Of a stretch of 64,000 nucleotides of DNA, positions 54,230-63,270 are shown piece after piece. The stretch covers positions 80,594 to 144,593 of the forward strand of contig NZ_WNLA01000020.1 in the NCBI RefSeq assembly GCF_009720865.1. Reading direction: 5' to 3'. Both the position numbers and the translations under genes were made by a program. This DNA is from Pseudoduganella ginsengisoli. Lineage in GTDB: Bacteria > Pseudomonadota > Gammaproteobacteria > Burkholderiales > Burkholderiaceae_D. A model generated the notes under the pieces. That model did not search any database, was not told the origin of the DNA, and saw nothing but the letters and a program-made list of their open reading frames with translations. How positions within the stretch are numbered: position 1 is the first letter of the stretch; each line of letters opens with the position of its first letter.

Positions 54230-55216
54230 TTAAGATTCGTCGCGGATTTGCGCGGCCAGCGCATACGAGTGCAAGCGGGCGGTGTGGTCAAAAGTTTGCG
54301 ATGCAATCATCAATTCATCGGCGCCCGTGCGGGCAATGAACGCTTGCATGGCTTGCTTGACGGTGGCCGGCGAGCCGATGGCCGAGCAAGACAGTACTTG
54401 TTCCAGCATCGCCCGCTCTGACGGGCCCAGTTTGTCCAGATAGCCTGGCACAGGCGGCGGCAGCTTGCCGGGTTTCCCTGTGCGCAGGTTGACGAACGCT
54501 TGCTGCATGGACGTGGCCAGCAACTGCGCTTCTTCGTCGGTATCGGCGGCGAACACGTTATAGCCGAGCATGACATACGGCTGGTCCAGCGTGGAAGAAG
54601 GGCGGAACTGCGAGCGGTAGACGTCGATTGCCTGCATCATCATGGCCGGCGCGAAGTGGGACGCGAACGCAAATGGCAAACCCAGTGCGGCGGCCAGTTG
54701 TGCGCCAAACAGGCTGGAACCCAGGATCCACATGGGGATGTGCAATCCGGCGCCCGGCACGGCTTTGACGGGGCGGCGCGGGGAGCCGGCAAAGTAATCC
54801 ATCAATTCCACCACGTCTTGCGGGAATTCATCCGGATCGCTGGCCAGGTTGCGGCGCAGTGCGCGCGCGGTCGTCTGGTCGGAGCCGGGTGCGCGGCCCA
54901 GGCCCAGTTCAATCCGGCCTGGATACAGCGATTCCAGCGTGCCGAATTGTTCGGCAATCACCAGCGGTGCGTGGTTGGGCAGCATGATGCCGCCCGCGCC
55001 CACTTTGATGGTTTGCGTGCCGCCCGCAACGTAGCCGAGCAGCACGGCCGTGGCGGCGCTGGCAATGCCTGGCATGCCGTGATGTTCCGCCAGCCAGAAG
55101 CGCCGGTAGCCCAGGCGTTCTGCATGGCGCGCCAGGTCCAGCGTATTGGCAAACGACGTGCGGGCGTCGCTGCCTTCCGTGATGGGCGAGAGGTCGAGTA
55201 CGGAAAAAGGGATCAT
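54230..55216 (-). CDS. Luciferase-like (LLM class) flavin-dependent oxidoreductase
   Basis: 328 aa TIM-barrel flavin-dependent monooxygenase-like protein of the bacterial luciferase family. It opens IPFSVLDLSPITEGSDA and has HAERLGYRRFWLAEHHGMPGIASAATAVLLG and GAGGIMLPNHAPLVIAEQFGTLESLYPGRIELGLGRAPG, the usual pattern. It probably uses FMN or F420-type cofactor; the substrate is not known. ATG 55216 is chosen on family start. It stands alone, divergent to the RTX protease gene. Confidence 0.9.
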   Translation of the reverse strand: MIPFSVLDLSPITEGSDARTSFANTLDLARHAERLGYRRFWLAEHHGMPGIASAATAVLLGYVAGGTQTIKVGAGGIMLPNHAPLVIAEQFGTLESLYPGRIELGLGRAPGSDQTTARALRRNLASDPDEFPQDVVELMDYFAGSPRRPVKAVPGAGLHIPMWILGSSLFGAQLAAALGLPFAFASHFAPAMMMQAIDVYRSQFRPSSTLDQPYVMLGYNVFAADTDEEAQLLATSMQQAFVNLRTGKPGKLPPPVPGYLDKLGPSERAMLEQVLSCSAIGSPATVKQAMQAFIARTGADELMIASQTFDHTARLHSYALAAQIRDES

Positions 55217-55403
55217 GGCGGTCCTGACGGGCTTGCGGAAGTACTTTAACTGGAGGCGCAAACCGGTGAATCAAGGGCGGTTAGTGAAAGCCCTCACGAT
55301 GGCAAGGGCCTTTCACGCGTACTATGATGTTGTTAATTTGCAACAAATCATTCTGTTGGGAAGCTATCGACAGGCATAAACTGTTTAAAACAGGAGAGCC
55401 GCC

Positions 55404-57965
55404 ATGGCCATATCGCCGAATACCGCAGCCATTCAGAAGCTGTACGTCGCTTATTTCAACCGCCCCGCGGACGTGGCCGGGCTGGCCTACTGGGAAGCCG
55501 TGGTGATGGCTGCCGGCGGCGACACCAGAGACGTGTCCAGAGCATTTGCGCAATCAAGCGAATACCTTGGACTGCTGGCTTCCAAGGCGCCTGCCGAGGT
55601 GGTGGACAGCGTGTATGTGAATTTGTTTGGCCGCCATGCCGAAGATGGGGGCCTGGCTTACTGGACCGGCTTGTATGCGTCGGGGGCGATCGGCGTCGCC
55701 GACGTGGTGACGGTGCTGGCCGAAGCCGCGGGAGGCGGCGATGCGGTTGCGGTGGCCAACAAAGTCACGCTGGCAACCAGTTTCACCGAAGCGCTGCAAT
55801 CGTCGGGCCATCCGGATGCGTTCAGCAGCGCCGCAGCAATGGTTTACGCGAAACAATTCCTTGCCGGCGTGACCGATGACGCATCGGCTGCGGCGGCAAG
55901 CGCGGGGCTGGACGCGGCGCTGCAAACCACCATCGGCCTGGCCGGCGTCCATGCGCTTGACAACCAGGGCCCGCCATCGGTGGCCGCCGCGCCGCTGGTG
56001 CAGGCAGCCCACCCTGCCGTACCAGATCCATCGATCGCACCGGAAAACGTGGATGCCAGCAAATTCATGGCCCTGTTGCAGTGCAGTGTGTCGTGGTATG
56101 GCAAATTCATCCAGCAGGCGCCGAACGGTACGCCGCTGACCATCACGTACAGTTTCATGACGGCGGTGCCGTCTTACTATAACGAGTACGAATACAGCCA
56201 TCAGCCGAACGTGGCGCGCGTCACGGGCTTTCAAGCTTTCAACAGCGCTGAAAAAGATGCCGCGCGCGCCATCTTCGACGTGCTGGCGCATGCCACCGGC
56301 CTATCGTTCCAGGAAGTGCCAGCCACGCTGGACGCCGACATTGCGCTGGGCATGCGCGACATGAACCTCAATACCGGCGGTACCGCGTATGAGCCCGGAG
56401 TGGACGACGGCATCAGCAGCGACAGCCCGAAGTCGCTGGATAACCTCGACCAGGAAGGCACGTATGGCGATGTCTTCCTGAATGCGAAGATCATGGACGG
56501 CATGGCGATGACGCCAGGCAGCGAAGGATATTACGTCTTGATGCATGAAATCGGCCATGCATTGGGACTCAGGCATGCGGTGGTGTCGGAACGCGGCCTG
56601 ACGGCGGCGGAGGACAACCAGGATTACACCGTCATGACGGAGTCATACAGTCCGGGCGCTGCGTTTACGCCGCACTATGGGGCGTATGACTTGGCGGCGC
56701 TGCAATACCTGTATGGCACGGATGCGGGGGAAGCGGCGCAGCGCGCGGGGACCACGACGGTATTCGACGGTGCGGCAATGACAATCACGGCCGGCGCGCA
56801 AGGCGGTGTGCTGCTTGGCACGTCGCTCACCGATCACATGAACGGCGGCGCGGGGAGCGACGTCATGTGGGGCCGCGGCGGCGATGACGTCCTCGATGGC
56901 GGGGCAGGCAATGACACGCTCGATGGCGGCATCGGCAACGATGTGCTGTCCGGCGGCGCCGGCGACGACCACTTGCAGGGCAGCTGGGGCGCGGATCGCC
57001 TCGACGGCGGCGCCGGGACCGATATCGTCAATGGCGGTGAAGGCAGCGACGTGCTGGTTGCCAGCGGTGATGGCGATATGCTGCTGGGCGGCGACTGGGC
57101 GCCATCGGGCGTACCGGACACGGTCGACTACAGCGCGGCCGGCGCAGGCGTTACCGTGCTCCTGTCCACCACGATCGAAAACAACGATACCGAGTACCAT
57201 TTCGACGGCACGAAAGGGTATGCACATGTCATCGGAACGGGGCAGGTGGCAGGCATGGCAACGCGCGACACGCTCATTAACATCAATGGCGTGATCGGCA
57301 CCGCTTTCGATGACTACCTGTCCGACAGCACGACGACTTTTTATTTTGATGAAATCCTCCATGGCGGCGCGGGCAACGATACGCTGGTCAGCCATGGCGG
57401 CGGCAACTACAGCTACAGCACGCATGACACATTGATAGGCGGCACGGGCGATGACCGTTATGTGCTGTCGATAGCCACGTTGACTGACCAGGCCATCAGC
57501 ATCGTGGAAGCGGCGGGCGAGGGGCATGACACCATCGAGATCACGGGCGGCCAGGCAGTGTTCACTGTGCCGGCCAACGTGGAAGATGTCATCAGCGGCC
57601 CGATCGCCAGCGTGGAGTTGACGGGCAATGCGCTGGACAACTTCCTCTCCGGCGGCAATGGGCGCGATGTGCTGCGCGGCGGCGATGGCGGCGACACGCT
57701 GGCTGGCGGTGGCGGTTCGGACCTGTTGACGGGCGGCGCGGGAGCGGACCGCTTTGTGTATGCACCGTATGCAGACGGCACGGCGCAGCATGACGTCATC
57801 ACTGACTTCAACGCAGCGCAGGGGGACCGCATCGTACTGTCCGGCGTGGCGCTGGCGTCGATCGGCGTGGCAGGCGCTAATGTGCTGCTGACCTTGTCAG
57901 ATGGTGAAATGATTGAACTGGCCGGGGTGGCCTTGTTCAACACCGCATGGATTATGGCGGGGTAG
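55404..57965 (+). CDS. DUF4214-metalloprotease-RTX protein, secreted
   Basis: 853 aa. Residues 1-200 hold two DUF4214 repeats (KLYVAYFNRPADVAGLAYWEAVV, then NLFGRHAEDGGLAYWTGLYASG). The middle is a serralysin-like metzincin: HEIGHALGLRH (H381, E382, H385, H391) with Met-turn M411 in YTVMTESY. The C-terminal part has Ca-binding RTX nonapeptides (GGAGNDTLDGGIGNDVLSGG), then a less regular RTX domain to the end. It should be secreted by a type I system without a signal peptide, but no such system is in the window. CTGTTTAAAACAG, a 13-bp palindrome, overlaps the ribosome site at 55381-55393. Its end overlaps the opposing kinase gene by 14 bases. Confidence 0.88.
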   Translation: MAISPNTAAIQKLYVAYFNRPADVAGLAYWEAVVMAAGGDTRDVSRAFAQSSEYLGLLASKAPAEVVDSVYVNLFGRHAEDGGLAYWTGLYASGAIGVADVVTVLAEAAGGGDAVAVANKVTLATSFTEALQSSGHPDAFSSAAAMVYAKQFLAGVTDDASAAAASAGLDAALQTTIGLAGVHALDNQGPPSVAAAPLVQAAHPAVPDPSIAPENVDASKFMALLQCSVSWYGKFIQQAPNGTPLTITYSFMTAVPSYYNEYEYSHQPNVARVTGFQAFNSAEKDAARAIFDVLAHATGLSFQEVPATLDADIALGMRDMNLNTGGTAYEPGVDDGISSDSPKSLDNLDQEGTYGDVFLNAKIMDGMAMTPGSEGYYVLMHEIGHALGLRHAVVSERGLTAAEDNQDYTVMTESYSPGAAFTPHYGAYDLAALQYLYGTDAGEAAQRAGTTTVFDGAAMTITAGAQGGVLLGTSLTDHMNGGAGSDVMWGRGGDDVLDGGAGNDTLDGGIGNDVLSGGAGDDHLQGSWGADRLDGGAGTDIVNGGEGSDVLVASGDGDMLLGGDWAPSGVPDTVDYSAAGAGVTVLLSTTIENNDTEYHFDGTKGYAHVIGTGQVAGMATRDTLININGVIGTAFDDYLSDSTTTFYFDEILHGGAGNDTLVSHGGGNYSYSTHDTLIGGTGDDRYVLSIATLTDQAISIVEAAGEGHDTIEITGGQAVFTVPANVEDVISGPIASVELTGNALDNFLSGGNGRDVLRGGDGGDTLAGGGGSDLLTGGAGADRFVYAPYADGTAQHDVITDFNAAQGDRIVLSGVALASIGVAGANVLLTLSDGEMIELAGVALFNTAWIMAG

Positions 57966-59370
57966 CACCTATGGCGTGGCCGAACGCCTGAAGCCGGAAA
58001 TGGAATGCGCAACCACGCTGGTCCAGCCCCGGCGAAATACAAACCGTACCGCCCATCCGGCGCGCCGCCTGCCGCACAATCGCCAGCCCCAGGCCGGAGC
58101 CTGGCGCCGTGGTGCCGCGGACGCGGTAAAAGCGCTCGAACACCAGTTCGCGCTGGTCTTCCGCGATGCCCGGACCGTCGTCCGCAACCGATACCGTCAA
58201 TGCGCCGTCCGATGCCGCGGCCGCGACGGCGATACGGCAACCCGCATGCACGTAGCGCAGGGCATTGTCCAGCAGATTGTGGACGATGGACTGGAAGGCC
58301 GCCATGTCCAGCGTCCAGTGCAGCGTCTCGGGCGCATCCAGCGACAGCTCGATATCGCACGCTAGCGCCAGCCCCGCCTTCTGCGCCAGCAGGTGGCGCA
58401 GGTGGCCGGCCACGTCGACGGTGGCTAGCGTGCCAGCCGGCGTCTCGTCCAGGGTCGCCAGCTCGAGTAATTGTCCGACCAGGTGCGACGAGCGTGCGAT
58501 GGCGTGGTCCAGGTGAGCTTGTGCCTGCTGCCGTGCATAGGTGTCGGGCTCGCGCACGATGGCGTGCGCCTGCGTGGCAATGACTGCCAGCGGCGTGCGC
58601 AATTCATGGGCGGCATCCTGTACGAAGGCGCGCTCCCGCTGCACCTGGCGGCGCAACTGTGCCAGCAGGTTATCGAGGGCCGTGACGACCGGCTGCAGTT
58701 CCGCATACTTGAGCTGCAGATTGACTGGCGACAGGTCGTCAGGCGCCCTGGTATCGATCCGTTTAGCCAATAGCCGCAGCGGCCGCAAGCCGCTGCGTAC
58801 CGCCAGCCACAGCACCACCAGCACCACCGGGAAAGCCAGCAGCAGGTAAGGCAGCAATTCCCTGCTCAGCCATCCCAGTACCGTGGTGTCGCCTACTTGG
58901 GGCTCGGCTATATGCAGCGTCCAGCGCCCCGTTGCGCGCATGATCGTCCAATACATGCGGCCGCCAATGGCTTGGTCGCGTACCTGCGGCGGCCCGTCTG
59001 CCGGCCCGTTTTCCGGCAATGCCCAGTTCCACTCCTGCGCGCCTGGACCGGGCGTGCGGTACAGCACCCGGCCCTGGCGGTCTGCCAGTTCGAACAGTAC
59101 TTCGCCCGGCAGTTGTCCGCCTTCGCGCCGCAAGTGATTGACCATCACGGCACTGACGGCAACTGCGCTTTTCGCGTGTTCTGCGTCTTCCACCGGCGCC
59201 AGGGCGGCGGCCAGGGCGCCGCTCAACTGGTGTAACCCGGAATTGGTGCGCATGGCTTGCTTGAACGCCAGGTAATCAAATGCCAGCAGCACCGACCAAA
59301 CCGACATAAAGGCCAGTACCAGCGCGAGCATCACCCGCTGCGTCAGAGTGGGGCTTAGCCAGCGTTTCAT
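57952..59370 (-). CDS. Sensor histidine kinase, QseC/TctE-like
   Basis: 472 aa. It has an N-terminal membrane helix (LALVLAFMSVWSVLLAF), a periplasmic sensor (2CSK_N-like) to about residue 180, a second helix (LLPYLLLAFPVVLVVLWL), HAMP-like linker, the H-box DAAHELRTPLAV and ATPase boxes DNALRYV, DDGPGIAED and GLGLAIV. It pairs with the response regulator that lies upstream and overlaps it by 4 bases. ATG 59370 is chosen. It is the second gene of the two-component operon. The signal is unknown; metal or iron is common in the family. Confidence 0.9.
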   Translation of the reverse strand: MKRWLSPTLTQRVMLALVLAFMSVWSVLLAFDYLAFKQAMRTNSGLHQLSGALAAALAPVEDAEHAKSAVAVSAVMVNHLRREGGQLPGEVLFELADRQGRVLYRTPGPGAQEWNWALPENGPADGPPQVRDQAIGGRMYWTIMRATGRWTLHIAEPQVGDTTVLGWLSRELLPYLLLAFPVVLVVLWLAVRSGLRPLRLLAKRIDTRAPDDLSPVNLQLKYAELQPVVTALDNLLAQLRRQVQRERAFVQDAAHELRTPLAVIATQAHAIVREPDTYARQQAQAHLDHAIARSSHLVGQLLELATLDETPAGTLATVDVAGHLRHLLAQKAGLALACDIELSLDAPETLHWTLDMAAFQSIVHNLLDNALRYVHAGCRIAVAAAASDGALTVSVADDGPGIAEDQRELVFERFYRVRGTTAPGSGLGLAIVRQAARRMGGTVCISPGLDQRGCAFHFRLQAFGHAIGATPP

Positions 59371-60026
59371 ACGGCCAGCAAATAGCCGATGCCGCGTACG
59401 GTGCGGATGCGCGCAGGGCCGATCTTGCGCCGCAGGTTCGAGACATGCACTTCGATCGAGGCAAAGTCGACCGGATCGCCCAGCGGCTCGAGCCGGTGCG
59501 ACAGCGCGCTTTTGGACACCACCGTGCCAGGCTCGCGCGCCAGTTCCAGCAGCAGGTGGAATTCGCGCGGTGACAAAGCCAGCGGCTCGGTCCCCAGCTG
59601 GGCCGCGTGGCGGCGCGGCTCGATCATCAGGTCGCCGAACCGCCACTGTTCACTGGCCTGCTGCGCGTGGCGGCGCATCACGGCCCGGATGCGCGACAGC
59701 AGTTCCTCCGTTGCAAACGGCTTGACCACGAAATCGTCCGCGCCGCCGTCCAGGCCATCCAGGCGGTCTTGCAGCGCGGAGCGCGCGGTAATCACGATGA
59801 CCGGCACCATGTGGCCGGCGCGCCGCCATTGCGCCAGGACGTCCAGGCCGCAGCCGTCGCCCAGCGTCAAGTCCAGCAGTACACAGTCGACCGCCGATCC
59901 GTGAAAGGAGCGCGGCGCATCGGCCGCGCGGCGCAGCCATTCGCTGCTGTATCCCTCCGCTTTCAACGCACCCTGCAAGGCGCGTCCTAAATCGAGGTCA
60001 TCTTCAATGAGTAATAAATGCATCAC
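59367..60026 (-). CDS. OmpR family response regulator, QseB-like
   Basis: 219 aa. The receiver domain has EDDLDLG, the phospho-acceptor in VLLDLTLGDG and K in VKPFATEEL; the winged helix has LSPREFHLLLELAREPGTVVSKSALSHRL and IEVHVSNLRRKIGPARIRTVRGIGYLL. It is divergent from the serine hydrolase gene, with three AAG repeats at about 10-base steps between, which are candidate binding sites. Confidence 0.92.
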   Translation of the reverse strand: MMHLLLIEDDLDLGRALQGALKAEGYSSEWLRRAADAPRSFHGSAVDCVLLDLTLGDGCGLDVLAQWRRAGHMVPVIVITARSALQDRLDGLDGGADDFVVKPFATEELLSRIRAVMRRHAQQASEQWRFGDLMIEPRRHAAQLGTEPLALSPREFHLLLELAREPGTVVSKSALSHRLEPLGDPVDFASIEVHVSNLRRKIGPARIRTVRGIGYLLAV

Positions 60027-60088
60027 ATGATTATACCTAAGACAATTTTTTCATCGGCCGGGGCGTTCATGCCCGTCTTTGGCTTTGC

Positions 60089-60121
60089 TTAAGGTTGCTC
60101 AAAGCACAATCAAGGTTCTCA
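60089..60121 (+). promoter_or_regulatory. Candidate OmpR-type regulator binding repeats
   Basis: AAGGTT at 60091, AAGCAC at 60102 and AAGGTT at 60112 repeat at 10-11 base steps, and TTAAGGTTGCTCA and TCAAGGTTCTCA are near-direct repeats. OmpR-type regulators bind such tandem repeats. They lie between the regulator gene and the serine hydrolase gene. Confidence 0.4.
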
Positions 60122-60164
60122 GCCGGCGGCATGTGCCCTGGCGCCTTATTTGGAAGGAAAGGCA

Positions 60165-61304
60165 ATGCAGGTGAAAAATGTAGTGGGAATGGTGGTGTTC
60201 TGCGCTGTGCTTGCCGCGTGCGGCGGGAAGGGCGCACCGGCGCCGGCCGATACGTTGAACGACAAAGTCGAGCGTTTTCGTCTTGCCAGCGGTGTGCCCG
60301 GCCTGGCCGTGGTGGTGGTCGACGGCGATCATATCGATGTGGCGACCAGCGGCGTGCAAAAGGCCGGTGCGCCTGCGCTGATTGGCCGGGACGACCGTTT
60401 CCAGATGGGCTCACTCACCAAAGCCATGACGGCCAGTTTGATCGCGCGCCTGGTCGAACAGCATAAATTGCGCTGGGACTCGACCCTGGCCGAGCTGTTT
60501 CCTGCATGGCGTGACAAGATGCGGCCTGAATACCTGGGCGTAACGGTGGCGCAATTGCTGCGCCACCGTGCCGGCCTGGTACGCGATTTTTCCGATGACG
60601 ATGCCGTCGGTTTGCAGCAGGTTGTAACAGGAGACCCGTTGCAGGACCGTACCGCCATGGGACTATGGTTTCTGCAAAAGCCGCCCCAGTCGGCGCCTGG
60701 CAGCACCATGCTGTACTCCAATATCGGTTACCTGATCGCGGGACTGATCGCGGAGTCGGTCGGCCATGCGCCGTATGAACAGTTGCTGGCGCAGGAAGTG
60801 CTGCAGCCGCTGCAGATGCAAGGGGCCTTTGGCCTGCCGGAAGACGCCGGCGGCCAGACGCCGGTCGGGCATATCAGCACCGCGCAAGGCTGGCAAGCCG
60901 CGCGCTTTAACCCGGCCATGCAGGATGAAACGCAATTCCGCCTCTGGTTATTCGCGGTCAGCGCGGCAGGCGGACTTGATCTCAGCGCGCCTGATTATGG
61001 CCGCTTCCTGCTCGAGCAGCTGCACGGGCTTCAGGGCCGCTCCACGTACCTGACGCAGGCGGATTTTCAGTTGATGCATACGCCAGTGGACGGCTACGCG
61101 TTTGGCTGGGGCATCTCGGACGTGCCGAAGTACGGCACGGTCAGCTATCACACTGGTACGGCTGGCACGTATTTCACCGCCAGCCTCCTGGTTCCTTCGC
61201 AAAACCGGGCCGTGGCAGTGATGTGCAACTGCGAAAGCGCCGACGCGGAAGCCAAAATCAGCGAGTTTGCCAACACGCTGGCGGCGGCTGTGCCGCCCAA
61301 GTGA
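60165..61304 (+). CDS. Serine hydrolase of the beta-lactamase/class C penicillin-binding fold, lipoprotein
   Basis: 379 aa. A lipobox LAAC (C19) marks it as a lipoprotein. The active-site serine is S83 in SLTK (S83, K86), with YSN in MLYSNIG and HTG in SYHTGTAG; these are the three motifs of class C beta-lactamase-like hydrolases. Such proteins are often esterases or D-peptidases rather than lactamases. ATG 60165 is chosen because AAGG precedes it; a TTG at 60150 is the alternative. It is divergent from the QseB-like gene and may be its target. Drug resistance should not be assumed. Confidence 0.87.
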   Translation: MQVKNVVGMVVFCAVLAACGGKGAPAPADTLNDKVERFRLASGVPGLAVVVVDGDHIDVATSGVQKAGAPALIGRDDRFQMGSLTKAMTASLIARLVEQHKLRWDSTLAELFPAWRDKMRPEYLGVTVAQLLRHRAGLVRDFSDDDAVGLQQVVTGDPLQDRTAMGLWFLQKPPQSAPGSTMLYSNIGYLIAGLIAESVGHAPYEQLLAQEVLQPLQMQGAFGLPEDAGGQTPVGHISTAQGWQAARFNPAMQDETQFRLWLFAVSAAGGLDLSAPDYGRFLLEQLHGLQGRSTYLTQADFQLMHTPVDGYAFGWGISDVPKYGTVSYHTGTAGTYFTASLLVPSQNRAVAVMCNCESADAEAKISEFANTLAAAVPPK

Positions 61305-61325
61305 CCCTGCGCTGGTTGCGCAGGG
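61305..61325. terminator. Hairpin between convergent genes
   Basis: CCCTGCGC and GCGCAGGG form an 8-bp stem with a 5-base loop just after the serine hydrolase stop. There is no T-run on either strand, so it is a weak or Rho-assisted terminator. Confidence 0.45.
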
Positions 61326-61342
61326 GGGCGTACTGGGCGATG

Positions 61343-61771
61343 TCACTGCGAACCTGCGCCGCTGCCCGCCGCGCCACTTGCGGCGCCGCTGGCATGGGCC
61401 GATGGCTGTGCACTGGCAGCAGTGCCGCTGCCCGCGCCATCAGCCTGCGAGACGTTTTTCATCACGTTGCCGGCCAGCGAACCGGATGCGGCGCCATTGC
61501 CGCCAGCCTCGCTGTTGGCGCTGCGTGGCTTGCGCAATTCGTCCGTATTGATGGCGCCGCTGGCCTGGCGCGTACGGTCCAGCAGTTCGCCACGCCCGGC
61601 CATGGGCGTCATGCCGCCCAACTGGCCGCCTAACTGGCCCCCGAAGGCGCCGGAACCGCCGATCATGCCGCCGATGGCGCCGCCCCGGCCCAGCAACTGT
61701 GCGTGGGCCGAGCACGCGATGCCGATGGACAGGGCTGCGATCAATTGTTTGGCGATGGTGGCATTTTTCAT
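61343..61771 (-). CDS. Gly/Ser/Ala-rich exported protein of unknown function
   Basis: 142 aa with a signal peptide (IAALSIGIACSAHAQ). The mature protein is low complexity: a Gly-rich run (GGAIGGMIGGSGAFGGQLGG), a short helical part (RGELLDRTRQASGAINTDELRKP), then a Ser/Ala/Gly-rich tail. No domain is recognised. GGAG precedes the ATG. It lies downstream of the subtilase gene on the same strand, 100 bases on, so might be its partner or substrate; that is speculation. Confidence 0.72.
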   Translation of the reverse strand: MKNATIAKQLIAALSIGIACSAHAQLLGRGGAIGGMIGGSGAFGGQLGGQLGGMTPMAGRGELLDRTRQASGAINTDELRKPRSANSEAGGNGAASGSLAGNVMKNVSQADGAGSGTAASAQPSAHASGAASGAAGSGAGSQ

Positions 61772-61871
61772 GATGATTCTCCTTGTTGACGCCGCAGACT
61801 ATCTGCAGCTGTTGCAAGGAAAACGCTTGGTCGCAAAGGTTTAATCCGTCGCCATGAAAATATTTTTGAAT

Positions 61872-63176
61872 TTATTTGAACGACGATGGATCGACTCGCA
61901 GCGATGCGCCCACGATGCCCTGGCCGAGCGTATTGCTTGGCGCGCCGGGCGGGACGCCGGTGGCGCTGCGGGCCAGCCGGTCCAGCGCCGACCGGGCTGC
62001 CTGCGGCGACGGCGGTCCCATGTCCAGGGACAGCAACGCCGCCACCAGCGGCGCTGCATACGATGTGCCGCGTACTGTGCGGTACGGCGGGGCGCCGATG
62101 GCGGCGCTGACCATCTGGCTGCCAGGCGCGGCGAACATGACTTGCGGGCCGCGCGCCGCTTCCGGTAATGGCCGTCCCTGCCTGTCGACGCCGCTGACGC
62201 CGACCACCCCGGCATAGCTGGCCGGATACAGCGGCGGCGCGGCCGGGCCGTCATTGCCGACGGCGGCTACCAGCAGATGGCCGCGCTGCACCATGTCGCG
62301 CACCACTTTTTCCAGGATCAGGTTGGGCGGGCCAACCAGGCTGACGTTAATCACGGCGACGTGCTCGCGCGCCAGCCAGGCCAGCGCCGCAGCAATGCGC
62401 GCGGCGGATCCGCCGCTGCCGCTGTCGCAATAAATATCCGCCGCATACAGTGCCGCTTGTGGCGCGGCGCCACGGAAACGTGCGGAGCGGCCCACCATCA
62501 GCGCCGCCACGGCCGTGCCATGCGCGCTGGGATGGGAGCCGTCTTCACAGCCCCAGGACTGGATGGCGGCGTCAGCGAATACTTCGTGGCCACGGTCGAT
62601 ACCGCTGTCAACCAGCCCGACTTTCGCAGCCCCGGCGCCGGGACCGGGCGGCAGGCTTTCCTTGCCGGCGCCGGATTGCGGGCCCGCCGGCGCGGCGCCG
62701 CTACCCGTGTAGATATGGTTGTAATCGTAGACGCCGTCCGGATCTGCGGCACGCAAGCGCTGCAGCGTCGCGGCGATGTCGGCGCCGGCCGGCAGGCGCA
62801 GTATGTGTACGCCATCGGCATCGCCGCCAGTCACGGACAGGCCCGCAGCCTGTGCAGCAGCCACCCCTGCGGAGCCGGCTTGCCAGGCCAGGATTTCATG
62901 CCGCACCACCGGGTTGCCATGAGGGTCAGCTTCCAGTACGTCGCGATGCCGCTGCAGCAAGTCCGTGACGTGTTTCAGCCGCAGGCTGCGCAAGTCGGCG
63001 ATGTCGCTGCGGTCCAGCAGCCGCTGGGTGTCGCGCAGCAGGGGGCTGTTCAGGCGGTCTTGTAACGTTGGTAACTGCGGCAATGGCAATTGCGGCAAGC
63101 GCAGTTGCGCCTGTGCAGTGGGAGCGAAAAGTGCGCAGGCCAGAACCAGTGCGCGGGGAAGCAGTCTGCGTGGCAT
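61872..63176 (-). CDS. S8 family (subtilisin-like) serine protease, exported
   Basis: 434 aa with a signal peptide (RALVLACALFAPTAQAQ). Residues about 25-180 are a pro-region with Leu/Pro repeats (LRLPQLPLPQLPTLQ). The catalytic domain has D190 in GLVDSGID, H219 in HGTAVAALM, N308 and S372 in RGTSYAAPLV, a complete triad. ATG 63176 is chosen since the signal peptide begins there. It is divergent from the ECF sigma gene with 94 bases between, so sigma-dependent control is likely. Confidence 0.9.
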   Translation of the reverse strand: MPRRLLPRALVLACALFAPTAQAQLRLPQLPLPQLPTLQDRLNSPLLRDTQRLLDRSDIADLRSLRLKHVTDLLQRHRDVLEADPHGNPVVRHEILAWQAGSAGVAAAQAAGLSVTGGDADGVHILRLPAGADIAATLQRLRAADPDGVYDYNHIYTGSGAAPAGPQSGAGKESLPPGPGAGAAKVGLVDSGIDRGHEVFADAAIQSWGCEDGSHPSAHGTAVAALMVGRSARFRGAAPQAALYAADIYCDSGSGGSAARIAAALAWLAREHVAVINVSLVGPPNLILEKVVRDMVQRGHLLVAAVGNDGPAAPPLYPASYAGVVGVSGVDRQGRPLPEAARGPQVMFAAPGSQMVSAAIGAPPYRTVRGTSYAAPLVAALLSLDMGPPSPQAARSALDRLARSATGVPPGAPSNTLGQGIVGASLRVDPSSFK

Positions 63177-63198
63177 GATGACCGGATCATAATATAAG

Positions 63199-63224
63199 GG
63201 AACACTGTTACTGGAGAAAACGTT
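63199..63224 (+). promoter_or_regulatory. Candidate ECF sigma promoter
   Basis: GGAAC (63199-63203), 17 bases, then CGTT (63221-63224) is the typical -35/-10 pattern of ECF sigma factors. It lies about 47 bases before the sigma gene's ATG, so the sigma factor probably transcribes its own gene. Confidence 0.6.
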
Positions 63225-63270
63225 CGGGACAGGGATTAAAATCCATTGCGCCATCGTTTACCTGTTATCT

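Noticed and set aside
60165..61304. Class C beta-lactamase.
   Set aside because: The fold and motifs fit, but most lipoprotein members are esterases or peptidases; no ampR-type context is seen.
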